DNA from: Agrobacterium tumefaciens
GTDB lineage: Bacteria; Pseudomonadota; Alphaproteobacteria; Rhizobiales; Rhizobiaceae
Direction: 5' to 3'
DNA length: 64,000 nt
Assembly (NCBI GenBank): GCA_025560025.1
Contig: CP048486.1
Coordinates: forward strand, 1,740,001 to 1,804,000
Shown one piece after another: positions 20,387 through 29,637 of this stretch (its first letter is position 1; every line of letters starts with the position of its first letter). The position numbers were made by a program, and so were the translations under genes. The notes beneath the pieces were generated by a model. The model was not told the origin of the DNA. It did not search any database and saw nothing but the letters and a program-made list of their open reading frames with translations.

Positions 20387-21892
20387 ATGATGAAGAGCCC
20401 AGACATTATCATTATCGGCTCCGGTATCGGTGGCGCGACGGTTGCCGCAGGTCTTGCGGCGACAGGCGCCGACATCCTGATCCTTGAGGCCGGTGATTAT
20501 ATCGCCGACAGCCCGGTCAATCGCGACCAGCGCGCCATCTTTCAGAAGGGCCATTTTCGCCCCAAGGAGAGCTGGTACGAGGCCAATGGCGCTGCGTTCA
20601 ATCCCGGCAATTATTACAATGTCGGCGGAAATTCGAAATTCTACGGTGCCGTGCTGTCGCGCTATCGCAAGGAAGATTTCAGCGAAATCAGGCACAGGGA
20701 AGGTGTTTCGCCCGCATGGCCGTTCCCCTATGAGGAACTGGAACCCTGGTACGGCAAGGCGGAGGCGATGTATCAGGTGCGCGGCGAGCTGGGTGCGGAC
20801 CCGACCGAACCCGAGCATTCTACTGCATATTCATTTTCCCCCGTTGCGGACGAGCCGCCGGTGGCGGATGTCCGGGCGCGCCTGAAGGCGAAAGGCCTGC
20901 ATCCTTTCTCACTGCCTCTGGCCATCGATATTGAAAAATGGCTCTCGAAAGGCCGAACCCCATGGGATGCCCATCCCAATTCCCGGGATGGCAAGATGGA
21001 TGCGGAAACTGCTGCGCTCCTCAAAGCCCTCGAATATCCAAACGTCAGAATCGAAACCTCCGCCAGGGTAACCAGACTTGAGGCGGGACAGAGCGGCAAC
21101 ATCGAGCGCGTCCATTACGAAAAGAAGGGCGAAAACCGCTCGGTCACGGCAAAACTGGTGATCCTGTCTGCAGGGGCCGTACAGTCAGCCGCGCTGTTGC
21201 TGCGCTCGGCGGATGAGCGACATCCGAGCGGTCTGGCGAATTCGTCCGATCAGGTCGGGCGAAACTTCATGAACCACAATTCCTCGGCTGTGATCGCCGT
21301 GTCGCCAAGCTTCCGCAACACGGCCGTCTATCAAAAGACATTCGGCTTCAATGACTTCTATCTGTCTGATGGCGAGGGCGGGCCGCCTCTTGGCAATGTT
21401 CAGCTGCTCGGCAAGATTTCTCCGGCGATCCTGAAGGGGGCAATGCCCCGCGTGCCGGAATGGCTGCTTCAGCGGCTGACCGCACATGCGATCGATTTCT
21501 ACGCCATGAGCGAAGACATTCCTCATCCCGACAGCCGGATCATGATCGACGGAAACCGCATCGTCCTCCACTGGCGGCGAACCAACTGGGATGCTCATCT
21601 GGCGCTGGTTGCGAAGCTGAAAGCCATTCTCAAATCTGTCGGTTTTCCGATCGTCCTGTCGAAACCTTTCGACAAGCGTACGCCCTCGCATCAGTGCGGC
21701 ACGATCCGCATGGGCAACGACCCGGCGGCTGCGCCGCTCGATCCCTTCTGCCGCTCTTTTGACCACCGCAACCTTTTCGTTGTCGACGCCAGCTTTCTGC
21801 CGACCTCCGCCGCCGTCAATCCGGCGCTCACCATTGCGAGCCAGGCGCTGAGAGTTGCCCACCATATATCGACGGAGGATCTCGCTCCATGA
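20387..21892 (+). CDS. GMC-family FAD oxidoreductase 1
   Basis: This 501-residue protein opens with the FAD motif IIIGSGIGGATVAAGLA and continues with NVGGNSKFYGAVLSRYRKED. It ends with the GMC C-terminal segments: SHQCGTIRMGNDP with the active-site histidine, and VVDASFLPTSAAVNPALTIA with the partner asparagine. GMC enzymes oxidise alcohol groups of sugars, polyols or aromatic alcohols and pass electrons to oxygen or the respiratory chain. The start at 20387 is 16 bases after the ATPase gene; an adjacent ATG at 20390 is an alternative. The stop overlaps a 28-codon ORF that precedes a second GMC gene. Confidence 0.88.
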   Translation: MMKSPDIIIIGSGIGGATVAAGLAATGADILILEAGDYIADSPVNRDQRAIFQKGHFRPKESWYEANGAAFNPGNYYNVGGNSKFYGAVLSRYRKEDFSEIRHREGVSPAWPFPYEELEPWYGKAEAMYQVRGELGADPTEPEHSTAYSFSPVADEPPVADVRARLKAKGLHPFSLPLAIDIEKWLSKGRTPWDAHPNSRDGKMDAETAALLKALEYPNVRIETSARVTRLEAGQSGNIERVHYEKKGENRSVTAKLVILSAGAVQSAALLLRSADERHPSGLANSSDQVGRNFMNHNSSAVIAVSPSFRNTAVYQKTFGFNDFYLSDGEGGPPLGNVQLLGKISPAILKGAMPRVPEWLLQRLTAHAIDFYAMSEDIPHPDSRIMIDGNRIVLHWRRTNWDAHLALVAKLKAILKSVGFPIVLSKPFDKRTPSHQCGTIRMGNDPAAAPLDPFCRSFDHRNLFVVDASFLPTSAAVNPALTIASQALRVAHHISTEDLAP

Positions 21893-21975
21893 GGCTGAAG
21901 CCCCCGACACCCTCGCATGTCATGACCGCGATGTCGCTTTATGCCGGCGGCGGCCATCAGATCCCTCTAGTGTAA
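21889..21975 (+). CDS. 28-residue small ORF between two GMC oxidoreductase genes
   Basis: The ATG at 21889 overlaps the stop of the first GMC gene (ATGA), with GGAGGAT upstream. The ORF ends with TAA at 21973-21975, twelve bases before the second GMC gene. The predicted peptide begins MRLKPPTPSHVM and ends GGGHQIPLV, with no transmembrane stretch. It matches no family I recognise. The coupled start and good ribosome-binding site suggest translation. It could also simply be a leader that couples the second GMC gene to the first. Confidence 0.4.
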   Translation: MRLKPPTPSHVMTAMSLYAGGGHQIPLV

Positions 21976-21987
21976 CAGGATAGTTCG

Positions 21988-23643
21988 ATGCGTTTCGACT
22001 ATATCATCACCGGTGCCGGCCCCGCTGGATGTGTGCTCGCCAACCGTTTGAGCGAAGACCCCGATGTCAACGTCCTGCTGCTCGAAGCCGGCGGGGGGGA
22101 CTGGAACCCGCTTTTCCACATGCCGGCCGGTTTTGCCAAGATGACAAAAGGCGTGGCGAGCTGGGGCTGGGAGACGGTGCCGCAAAAGCATATGAAGGGC
22201 AGGGTGTTACGGTACACCCAGGCCAAGGTGCTCGGCGGCGGCTCATCGATCAATGCCCAGCTCTATACGCGCGGCAATGCGGCCGATTACGACACATGGG
22301 TTTCCGCGGATGGCTGCGATGGCTGGAGCTATCGCGATATCCTGCCTTATTACAAACGGGCGGAAGACAATCAGCGTTTTGCCGATGACTATCATTCCTA
22401 TGGTGGGCCGCTTGGGGTCTCCATGCCGGTTTCGGCGCTACCTATCTGCGATGCCTATATCAGGGCCGGGCAGGAACTGGGCATTCCCTATAATCACGAT
22501 TTCAACGGACGGCAGCAGGCCGGCGTCGGCTTCTATCAGCTCACGCAGCGCAATCGCCGCCGGTCGTCGGCATCACTCGCCTATCTCAACCCGATCCGAA
22601 ATCGCAAGAACCTTACGGTCAAACTTGGCGCCCGCGTTTCCCGCATCGTGCTGGAAGGAAACCGCGCCACAGGCGTTGAGGTGGTGGGAAAGTCCGGCTT
22701 GGAGATCATCCACGCCGAAAGGGAAGTCCTCGTCTCTTCCGGCGCCATCGGTTCGCCGAAGCTTCTGCAGCAATCGGGTATCGGTCCGGCGGATCATCTG
22801 ACATCCGTAGGCGTAAAGGTGCTGCATGACCTGCCCGGCGTCGGTTCGAATCTTCAGGATCATCTCGATCTTTTCGTGATTGCCGAGTGCACCGGCGACC
22901 ATACCTATGATGGCGTCGCCAAGCTTCACCGAACGATATGGGCGGGGCTTGAATATGTTCTGTTCCGCACCGGCCCGGTCGCCTCCTCGCTGTTTGAAAC
23001 GGGCGGTTTCTGGTATGCGGACCCGGATGCGCGCTCGCCGGACATCCAGTTCCATCTGGGATTGGGGTCGGGTATCGAGGCGGGTGTGGAGCGGCTGAAA
23101 AATGCCGGTGTTACGCTGAACTCCGCCTATCTTCACCCCAGATCGCGCGGAACCGTGCGGCTGTCATCCGCCGACCCGGCCGCCGCGCCGTTGATCGACC
23201 CCAATTACTGGTCCGATCCCCATGACCGGAAGATGTCGCTGGAAGGCCTCAAGATCGCCCGCGAGATATTCCAGCAGGCGGCATTGAAGCCCTATATTCT
23301 GGCGGAACGTCTTCCGGGTCCCAAGGTCATGACGGATGACGAGCTTTTCGACTACGGCTGCGCGAATGCCAAGACCGATCACCATCCCGTCGGCACCTGC
23401 AAAATGGGCAACGGGCCGGAATCCGTCGTTGGCCTCGATCTCAAGGTGCATGGTCTCGAAGGGCTGCGGGTCTGCGATTCCTCCGTCATGCCGCGCGTTC
23501 CCTCATGCAACACCAATGCGCCGACGATCATGGTCGGGGAGAAGGGTGCTGACCTGATAAGAGGACTTGGCCCCCTTGCGCCTGCGATTTTCTCGCATGA
23601 ACGCAATGAAACGCGTCCAAGGGCGCGCGCGCAGGTTCGGTAG
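21988..23643 (+). CDS. GMC-family FAD oxidoreductase 2 (choline-dehydrogenase-like)
   Basis: This 551-residue flavoprotein has ITGAGPAGCVLANRLSEDP at the N-terminus, the GMC signature VLGGGSSINAQLYTRGNAAD, and GAIGSPKLLQQSGIGPADHL. The C-terminal active-site segment HHPVGTCKMG is followed by SCNTNAPTIMVGEKGADLI. The pattern is that of BetA-like alcohol dehydrogenases. The two GMC enzymes encoded here are not close copies and probably act on different hydroxyls or substrates. The C-terminal extension is arginine-rich. Confidence 0.9.
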   Translation: MRFDYIITGAGPAGCVLANRLSEDPDVNVLLLEAGGGDWNPLFHMPAGFAKMTKGVASWGWETVPQKHMKGRVLRYTQAKVLGGGSSINAQLYTRGNAADYDTWVSADGCDGWSYRDILPYYKRAEDNQRFADDYHSYGGPLGVSMPVSALPICDAYIRAGQELGIPYNHDFNGRQQAGVGFYQLTQRNRRRSSASLAYLNPIRNRKNLTVKLGARVSRIVLEGNRATGVEVVGKSGLEIIHAEREVLVSSGAIGSPKLLQQSGIGPADHLTSVGVKVLHDLPGVGSNLQDHLDLFVIAECTGDHTYDGVAKLHRTIWAGLEYVLFRTGPVASSLFETGGFWYADPDARSPDIQFHLGLGSGIEAGVERLKNAGVTLNSAYLHPRSRGTVRLSSADPAAAPLIDPNYWSDPHDRKMSLEGLKIAREIFQQAALKPYILAERLPGPKVMTDDELFDYGCANAKTDHHPVGTCKMGNGPESVVGLDLKVHGLEGLRVCDSSVMPRVPSCNTNAPTIMVGEKGADLIRGLGPLAPAIFSHERNETRPRARAQVR

Positions 23644-23719
23644 TCATTCCGCGATCGGACGGTCCCGATGCGAAGCTGAGACAAAGCCTGAAAGCGAATT
23701 TACGAGGAGTACAACGCTC

Positions 23720-25819
23720 ATGGACGCGACCGTCCCGCAGCATATTCTTGACGCGCTCACGGATGTGAACATGCCGCGTTTGCCGAATGCGCCCGGCCCC
23801 AGGGAGATGATCGCGCTCGGCGGCATCGATGTCCCGGTTCATCGGGCAGGTTGCGTCGTGGTCGGTTCCGGTGCCGCCGGGCTGCGGGCCGCGGTGGAAA
23901 TGAAGCGGCGCGGCGATGATGTCGTCATCCTCAGCCAGAGCGCCTGGGGCGGAACGTCGGCCTGTTCCGGATCGGACAAACAGACCCTCCACACCGCAAA
24001 CACGGCCGATCAGGGCGACAACTTCAAGGCGATGGCGCGCGCCATCCGCAGCGGCGGCGCCATGGACGAGGACACCGCCTATGTCGAGGCGGTCGGCTCC
24101 GCGCGCATGATGGCCTCGCTGCAATTCCTCGGACTGCCCTTGCCGCAGGACCCGCTGGGCGGGACGCTGCGATATCAGACCGACCACGACGAAGTCGGCC
24201 GCGCAACCAGCTGCGGTCCGAGGACATCGCGGTTGATGGTCAAGGTGCTTGCGGATGAAGCGATCCGTCTCGATATCCCGTTTCACAATCACACCACCGT
24301 CGTCAAAATATTGACGGAAGGTTCTGGCGATGGAAGACGGGTCGTCGGCGTCCTCGCCATGCAGCCCCATGAGCGCAGCGACACCAACCCGTTCGGGATC
24401 GCCCTGTTCGTATGTCCCGTGATTGTCCTTGCGGCCGGAGGGCCGGGCGAGCTTTATCGCGACAGCGTCTATCCCAATGGCTGCTTCGGCTCGCTCGGGC
24501 TGGCGCTGGAGGCAGGGATAGACCTCGTCAACCTCACGGAAAGCCAGTTCGGCATCGGCACGCGGCGGGAGGGATTTCCCTGGAACCTCTCGGGAACCTA
24601 TGTTCAGGCCATCCCCCACATCTATTCGCTGGATGCCGAGGGCAGGGAGCATCATTTCCTGGCGGACTACTATCGCACGACGCAGGAAATGGCCTCCAAC
24701 ATCTTCCGGAAAGGCTACCAATGGCCTTTTCATTCGACCCGCATGCTCGATTTCGGCTCGAGCCTGGTCGACCTTGCGATCTTCCGTGAGTCCGCGGCCG
24801 GGCGGCGGGTCTTCATGGATTTCAATCGCAATCCGCTGGCGGTTCCCGGTGACCTTCCGTTCAGCCTCGATCGCCTCGACCCCGATGTCAGCGGCTACAT
24901 CGAAAATGCCGGTGCGATGAAGGAACAGCCGATCGACCGGCTGCGGCATATGAACCCGCTCGCGATCGAACTCTACCGGCGCTACAAGATCGACATCGCC
25001 GGCGAGCCGCTGGAATTTGCGGTGAACAACCAGCACATGAACGGCGGTATCATGGTCGATACCTGGGGGCGGACCAATCTGGCGGGGTGCTATTCCGTGG
25101 GCGAGGCGGCCGGTACGCATGGTGTCACGCGGCCGGGCGGGGCGGCTCTGAATGCCGGGCAGGTGTTTGGCACACGCGCAGCCGAGCATATTGGCGCAAG
25201 TGGTCGGGCAAGGTCCCCGTCATCGGCAAATATTGAAGCGGTGGCTCTCGCAGGGATCAACAATATTCTCGCAATTCTGAAAGAGAACAGTCATCTGCCG
25301 GCCAGGGACATCCGCACCGAAATCCAGTCCCGCATGAGCGACAAAGCGGGGATGATATGCGACGCCGGCAGTGTTTCGCAGGCGCTTGCCGAGGCGCGTT
25401 TACTCAATGCGACAATCCGTTCGAACGGGATCGCTTTCGGGCGGGCTGCCGAGGCGGTGCGTGCGGTTCAGTGGCAACAGATGGCAATCGCGTCCGAGGC
25501 CGTCCTGACAGCCTTGGATCACTTCATTCGCAGCGGCGGCGGCAGCCGAGGCGCTCGCGCGATCTGCGATGCTGACGGTGAACTGGTTCCGAATGTTACC
25601 GAAGGGCCGTTGCAGGAATTCCGCTTTCGCAGGGAGAAAGACGACCATCGGAGCGAGCAGATCGTCGTCCGGCTTGAAGGTGAGGATATGGTGATTTCGA
25701 CGCGGCCCAACCGCGTCTTTGATGAAAGCCGGAAATCCTTCTTTGAACGGGACTGGCCCGCCTGGCTGACTGGGTGCATCTATGATCTCGGCGAAAGAGA
25801 AGGATGCGTCGGGGACTGA
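23720..25819 (+). CDS. fumarate reductase/succinate dehydrogenase-like FAD flavoprotein
   Basis: The protein has 699 residues from the ATG at 23720, preceded by ACGAGGAG. The FAD motif CVVVGSGAAGLRAAVEM is near residue 48, followed by SQSAWGGTSACSGSDKQ and IVLAAGGPGELYRDSVYP. Near residue 450 the GYCS-type region reads LAGCYSVGEAAGTHGVTRPG. The arrangement is that of FrdA/AprA-like flavoproteins, but no iron-sulfur or membrane-anchor subunit gene is beside it. It may reduce or dehydrogenate an unsaturated intermediate, consistent with the neighbouring CoA and GMC enzymes. Specific function is unknown. Confidence 0.8.
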   Translation: MDATVPQHILDALTDVNMPRLPNAPGPREMIALGGIDVPVHRAGCVVVGSGAAGLRAAVEMKRRGDDVVILSQSAWGGTSACSGSDKQTLHTANTADQGDNFKAMARAIRSGGAMDEDTAYVEAVGSARMMASLQFLGLPLPQDPLGGTLRYQTDHDEVGRATSCGPRTSRLMVKVLADEAIRLDIPFHNHTTVVKILTEGSGDGRRVVGVLAMQPHERSDTNPFGIALFVCPVIVLAAGGPGELYRDSVYPNGCFGSLGLALEAGIDLVNLTESQFGIGTRREGFPWNLSGTYVQAIPHIYSLDAEGREHHFLADYYRTTQEMASNIFRKGYQWPFHSTRMLDFGSSLVDLAIFRESAAGRRVFMDFNRNPLAVPGDLPFSLDRLDPDVSGYIENAGAMKEQPIDRLRHMNPLAIELYRRYKIDIAGEPLEFAVNNQHMNGGIMVDTWGRTNLAGCYSVGEAAGTHGVTRPGGAALNAGQVFGTRAAEHIGASGRARSPSSANIEAVALAGINNILAILKENSHLPARDIRTEIQSRMSDKAGMICDAGSVSQALAEARLLNATIRSNGIAFGRAAEAVRAVQWQQMAIASEAVLTALDHFIRSGGGSRGARAICDADGELVPNVTEGPLQEFRFRREKDDHRSEQIVVRLEGEDMVISTRPNRVFDESRKSFFERDWPAWLTGCIYDLGEREGCVGD

Positions 25820-25925
25820 TTTCGTTTTGAATTATGTCCGGGCAAGGCCCATTCATGCCTTTGACACGGCCGATCAGCACTCTATCCTCGCGCTCGCAAA
25901 GTGAAGAGTCTTTCGGGAGAGAAAA

Positions 25926-27614
25926 ATGAAGAAGCTGATCAACGATCCGTCCACCGTCGTTCGCCACATGCTGGAGGGCGTGGTGGCTCTCAGCCCGGCC
26001 AGTATTCTTCTCGCCGACGAAAACGTGGTGATACGATCTGGTCTTCCGGAAGCGGATCAGCGCAAAGTCGCGGTGCTCTCGGGCGGCGGCAGCGGTCATG
26101 AACCGGCGCATGCCGGTTATGTCGGGGCAGGTATGCTGACGGCTGCCGTGGCCGGAGACGTCTTTACGTCGCCGAGTACCGATGCCGTGCTGGCGGGGAT
26201 CAGGGCGGCTGCAGGTCCGGCGGGTGCGCTGGTCATCGTCAAGAACTATACGGGCGACCGGCTTAATTTCGGCCTCGCGGCAGAGCTTGCCCGGGCGGAA
26301 GGAATCCCCGTGGAGATCGTTGTCGTCGCCGACGATGTTGCCTTGAAAGACACCGTGCCCGTCGATCGCCGCCGCGGTATCGCCGGAACGGTCCTGGTGC
26401 ACAAGTTGGCCGGTGCTGCTGCCGAACGCGGGTTGCCGCTCGATGAAGTCGCGCGGGTGGCGCGCGCGGCGGCGGCCGGGCTTTCGTCGATGGGAATTTC
26501 GCTCGGTTCCTGCACGCTGCCGGCTGTCGGCAAGCCCGGCTTCACGCTCGGCGAGCGGGAAATCGAGGTCGGTCTCGGCATTCACGGCGAACAGGGTGTT
26601 CGCAGAATGGAGATCGCTTCGGCGGATGATCTGACGTCGCTTGTGCTCGGCACGATCGAAGCTGATGGAAAGCTCAAGGGCGGTGATCGCGTCGTGCTGC
26701 TTGTCAACGGCCTGGGTTCGACGCCTCCCATGGAGCTGTCGATTGTCGCCCGTTCAGCGCTTAACATTCTCGAGGCGAAAGGGGTGACCGTCGAACGCGC
26801 ATGGGCAGGCACCTTCCTGTCGGCGCTGGACATGCCGGGCTTTTCGCTTTCCATCATGCATGTCGATGAGCAGACGCTGGAACTCATCGACGCGGCAACC
26901 GATGCGACTGCCTGGCCACGGGGCGGGGCGGTGAACCGGCATCGCATGCTTGCCGCTTCAAAGCTGCCGGAGGGCGTTCCTTCAAATCGGGAAATGACCG
27001 CCGCAGGTGCACGTCTTCGGCAGGTGGCTGAAGATGTCGCAAAGGCCCTGATTGCCGCTGAACAACAGCTGACGGATCTCGACAGTATTACAGGTGACGG
27101 CGACCTTGGGGCCAGCATGAAGCGCGGCGCCGAAGCGATCCTCGCGCTTCCGGCTCAGGCGTTTGCGGATGTTTCGAGCGGGCTGTCGGCCATGGGCGAT
27201 GCGATGCGCAAAGCGATTGGCGGTAGCTCGGGGCCGTTCTACGCTACCGGCCTCATGCGAGCGGCCCGGCAACTCGCCGGTTCCGATGCGCCGACGGCAA
27301 GGGAGCTTGCCGATGTTTTCGTCGCCGCGGTCGAAGCGGTGTCCGAGTTAGGCGGTGCGAAGCCCGGCGACAGAACGATGGTCGATGCCCTTTATCCTGC
27401 TGCCGCCACATTCCGGGACAGGCTCGCCGATGGGCAGTCTGCCGAGGCTGCATGGAGTGAGGCCGTCGCAGCCGGTCAGGCGGGTGCCGAAGCGACGAGG
27501 ACCATGACGCCGCGCCTCGGGCGTGCGAGCTATCTTGGCGATCGTGCGAAGGGACATGCGGATGGCGGTGCCGTGGCTGTCATGATCTGGATGAGTCAGA
27601 TAGCCGCCAAATGA
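25926..27614 (+). CDS. dihydroxyacetone kinase-type kinase, DhaK and DhaL domains fused
   Basis: This 562-residue protein joins a DhaK domain to an ATP-binding DhaL domain. The DhaK part has GGGSGHEPAHAGYVGAGML at about 53-71, and His220 in GIHGEQGVRR, the residue that binds the keto substrate covalently. The DhaL part has DSITGDGDLGASMKRG near residue 380. This is the ATP-dependent single-chain form, not the PTS-dependent split form. Family members phosphorylate dihydroxyacetone, and some phosphorylate erythrulose or related ketoses. It ends the one-directional run, so it may phosphorylate a small keto sugar produced by the pathway. Confidence 0.92.
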   Translation: MKKLINDPSTVVRHMLEGVVALSPASILLADENVVIRSGLPEADQRKVAVLSGGGSGHEPAHAGYVGAGMLTAAVAGDVFTSPSTDAVLAGIRAAAGPAGALVIVKNYTGDRLNFGLAAELARAEGIPVEIVVVADDVALKDTVPVDRRRGIAGTVLVHKLAGAAAERGLPLDEVARVARAAAAGLSSMGISLGSCTLPAVGKPGFTLGEREIEVGLGIHGEQGVRRMEIASADDLTSLVLGTIEADGKLKGGDRVVLLVNGLGSTPPMELSIVARSALNILEAKGVTVERAWAGTFLSALDMPGFSLSIMHVDEQTLELIDAATDATAWPRGGAVNRHRMLAASKLPEGVPSNREMTAAGARLRQVAEDVAKALIAAEQQLTDLDSITGDGDLGASMKRGAEAILALPAQAFADVSSGLSAMGDAMRKAIGGSSGPFYATGLMRAARQLAGSDAPTARELADVFVAAVEAVSELGGAKPGDRTMVDALYPAAATFRDRLADGQSAEAAWSEAVAAGQAGAEATRTMTPRLGRASYLGDRAKGHADGGAVAVMIWMSQIAAK

Positions 27615-27639
27615 ACACCGGGAGGGCGGGCGTGAGACG

Positions 27640-27664
27640 GACTGCCGCGAGGATCGCGGCAGTC
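27640..27664. terminator. bidirectional terminator, kinase / MFS genes
   Basis: GACTGCCGCGA (27640-27650) and TCGCGGCAGTC (27654-27664) form a perfect 11-base-pair stem with a GGA loop. It lies in the 65-base gap between two convergent genes. Confidence 0.75.
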
Positions 27665-27679
27665 AACGGTTGAGGATTG

Positions 27680-28906
27680 TTATTCAGCGGGTTGCGCCAC
27701 GGATTCTGCGCCAAAGTGCCGCCCCTCCGCGGCGAGGCTGCGCTGGCCGAGGCCGATGATGGTGACTGTCGAGAGGCTGGCGACAACCGACACCCAGAAG
27801 CCGTTGCCTGCGCCGAAATTGTCGATCACCCAGCCGGAGATGAAAGCGCCGAGCGCCATGCCGATACCGATGCCGGTCATCACCCAGGTCACGCCTTCCG
27901 TCAGCATCGATTCCGGCACACGGCGCTCGATCAGGCCGAATGCGGTGATGAAGATGGGGGAGATTCCAACCCCGCTGAGGAACACGGCGAAGGCGAGCAG
28001 GCCGACTGCCGTGGTAGCGAAGAGGAGCGGCAGGGCCGTCAGTGCGAGAACGCTCACGGCAATCAGCAACTGACGATGCAGCGGTATTTTGGGGTTGATC
28101 GCGCCAAGCAGCAGGCCAACGACGAATGAACCGATGGCATAGACACCGATGACGAGGCTGGCGGCCTCCGGCTGGCCGAGTTGCTTGGTGATGGCAACGG
28201 CACTGACCTCGGCTGTGGCAAAGGTTGAGCCGACGAAAATCAGGGCAAGTGTGATGATCTGGACGGGGCGAAGGAAGATCGCGGAACGCTGCCGCTGTCC
28301 GCCCTGCACCGGGCGCACCTTGGGTTCTGTCGACCGTTGCAGAAGGAAAGCAAAGGTGCCAAGCGCGAGGAAGGTGGTGCTGATCATCATCCCGGCTTCC
28401 GGAAAGAGCGAGACCGCAAGACCGACGGAAAGCGATGCGCCGGAAATGTAAACCAGCTCGTCGGCGGCGGATTCAAAGGCGAAGGCCGTGTTAAGCTCAG
28501 GCCTGTCACGGAAAATCTCCGTCCAGCGGGCGCGCATCATGGCCGGAATGCTTGGCATGGCGGCGGCGAGGAAAGCCGAAAGGAACAGTGTCCAGACCGG
28601 CCATTTCTGGTTCGTGGCGATGATCAAAATCGCAAAGGCGATAACCGATAGGGTGGTTGCCGGGATGAGGACGCTGCTCTGGCCCTTGCGATCCACCAGA
28701 CGGGAAATCTGCGGCGCAACGGCGGCATTGGTCAGCGCGAAGGTTGCCGAGACGGCGCCGGCAAGCCAGTATTCGCCGTGGGTCTGGGAAAGCATGGCGA
28801 CGATGCCGATCGGGGCCATCGCAATCGGAAGGCGGGCGAAGAAACCGGCGGCGGAAAAGCCTTTGGCGCCGGGAGCCCGGAAAATTTCTCTATACGGATT
28901 AGACAT
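27680..28906 (-). CDS. MFS transporter, TetR-controlled
   Basis: This 408-residue hydrophobic protein has about twelve membrane segments. The loop after segment 2 reads SRLVDRKGQSSVLIPA, a variant of the MFS GxLaDrxGrr motif. The later half includes GVYAIGSFVVGLLLGAINPK and TWVMTGIGIGMALGAFISGW. The start at 28906 follows AAGGTG; an upstream ATG at 28942 overlaps an operator. It is transcribed divergently from a TetR gene across three operators, the usual arrangement for inducible efflux pumps, though import is not excluded. The substrate is unknown. Confidence 0.87.
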   Translation of the reverse strand: MSNPYREIFRAPGAKGFSAAGFFARLPIAMAPIGIVAMLSQTHGEYWLAGAVSATFALTNAAVAPQISRLVDRKGQSSVLIPATTLSVIAFAILIIATNQKWPVWTLFLSAFLAAAMPSIPAMMRARWTEIFRDRPELNTAFAFESAADELVYISGASLSVGLAVSLFPEAGMMISTTFLALGTFAFLLQRSTEPKVRPVQGGQRQRSAIFLRPVQIITLALIFVGSTFATAEVSAVAITKQLGQPEAASLVIGVYAIGSFVVGLLLGAINPKIPLHRQLLIAVSVLALTALPLLFATTAVGLLAFAVFLSGVGISPIFITAFGLIERRVPESMLTEGVTWVMTGIGIGMALGAFISGWVIDNFGAGNGFWVSVVASLSTVTIIGLGQRSLAAEGRHFGAESVAQPAE

Positions 28907-28941
28907 CGGATGCACCTTGTTTAGGGAGTATCCACCACACA

Positions 28942-28956
28942 CATACGTGGCGTATG
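28942..28956. promoter_or_regulatory. TetR operator copy 1 (CATACG-TGG-CGTATG)
   Basis: This perfect inverted repeat has 6-base arms. It is the copy nearest the MFS gene and almost identical to copies at 28972 and 28995. Confidence 0.8.
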
Positions 28957-28971
28957 CAAATTAGATAATTG

Positions 28972-28986
28972 CATACGCGGCGTATG
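28972..28986. promoter_or_regulatory. TetR operator copy 2 (CATACG-CGG-CGTATG)
   Basis: A perfect inverted repeat with 6-base arms, 30 bases from copy 1 centre to centre. It is central in the divergent promoter region. Confidence 0.8.
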
Positions 28987-28994
28987 TCAACTAA

Positions 28995-29009
28995 TATACG
29001 TCGCGTATG
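28995..29009. promoter_or_regulatory. TetR operator copy 3 (TATACG-TCG-CGTATG)
   Basis: This copy differs from the others at the outermost base of one arm and in the spacer. It lies 23 bases from copy 2 and 18 bases ahead of the TetR ATG, consistent with autoregulation. Confidence 0.75.
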
Positions 29010-29026
29010 TCGAGCAAGGAGAAAAA

Positions 29027-29620
29027 ATGCGCAAACCCCGTAGTGAAATGATTACCGAGACGCGGGCGAAGCTTCTGGCTGCCGGCCGCAAGGCGTTTGG
29101 CAGCATTGGATATGCCGAGGCGTCGATGGACGACTTCACTGCCGAGGCGGGGCTGACCCGCGGTGCGCTCTATCACCATTTCGGCGACAAGAAAGGCCTG
29201 CTGCAGGCGGTTGTGGGTGAGATCGATGCGGAGATGACGAAGAGGCTCTGCGAGATATCATCAAGGGCCGAGACGCGGTGGGAGGGTTTCATTGAGGAGA
29301 ATGTCGGTTATGTCCGCATGGCTCTCGAGCCGGAAATCCAGCGCATCATGTTTCGCGACGGACCGGCCGTGCTGGGCGACCCCTCCCGCTGGCCAAATGC
29401 CAATGGCTGTATCTCGGCCGTTGCACGCAGCCTGGATGCACTCAGGCAAGAGGGTATTATTGGCGATATTGACCCGGAGGCATGCGCCCGTTTCATCAAT
29501 GCGGCGAGCAGCAGTGCGGCCCAGTGGATCGCGAATTCCGACGACCCGGAAACGACCTCAAGACGCGCCGTGGCGAGCTTCCGGGCCTTTCTGGAAGGAT
29601 TGCGGATCAGGAACGCCTGA
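29027..29620 (+). CDS. TetR-family transcriptional regulator
   Basis: This 197-residue protein has an N-terminal helix-turn-helix: SMDDFTAEAGLTRGALYHHF at about residues 33-52, with the conserved LYHHFGDKKGLL. The all-helical C-terminal ligand domain resembles those of efflux-pump repressors. It is divergent from the MFS gene, with three matching operators between. It ends only 17 bases from the convergent ferredoxin gene. Confidence 0.93.
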   Translation: MRKPRSEMITETRAKLLAAGRKAFGSIGYAEASMDDFTAEAGLTRGALYHHFGDKKGLLQAVVGEIDAEMTKRLCEISSRAETRWEGFIEENVGYVRMALEPEIQRIMFRDGPAVLGDPSRWPNANGCISAVARSLDALRQEGIIGDIDPEACARFINAASSSAAQWIANSDDPETTSRRAVASFRAFLEGLRIRNA

Positions 29621-29637
29621 TACCGACCGGCAACAAT

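Noticed and set aside
23528..25189. 553-codon minus-strand frame opposite the FrdA-like flavoprotein
   Set aside because: The opposite strand has clear FAD motifs and a good ribosome-binding site. This frame has neither.
28942..29009. CRISPR array, because of three short repeats with short spacers
   Set aside because: Each unit is an internal palindrome of 15 bases with unequal short spacers between divergent genes, which fits operators and not CRISPR repeats. No cas genes are present.
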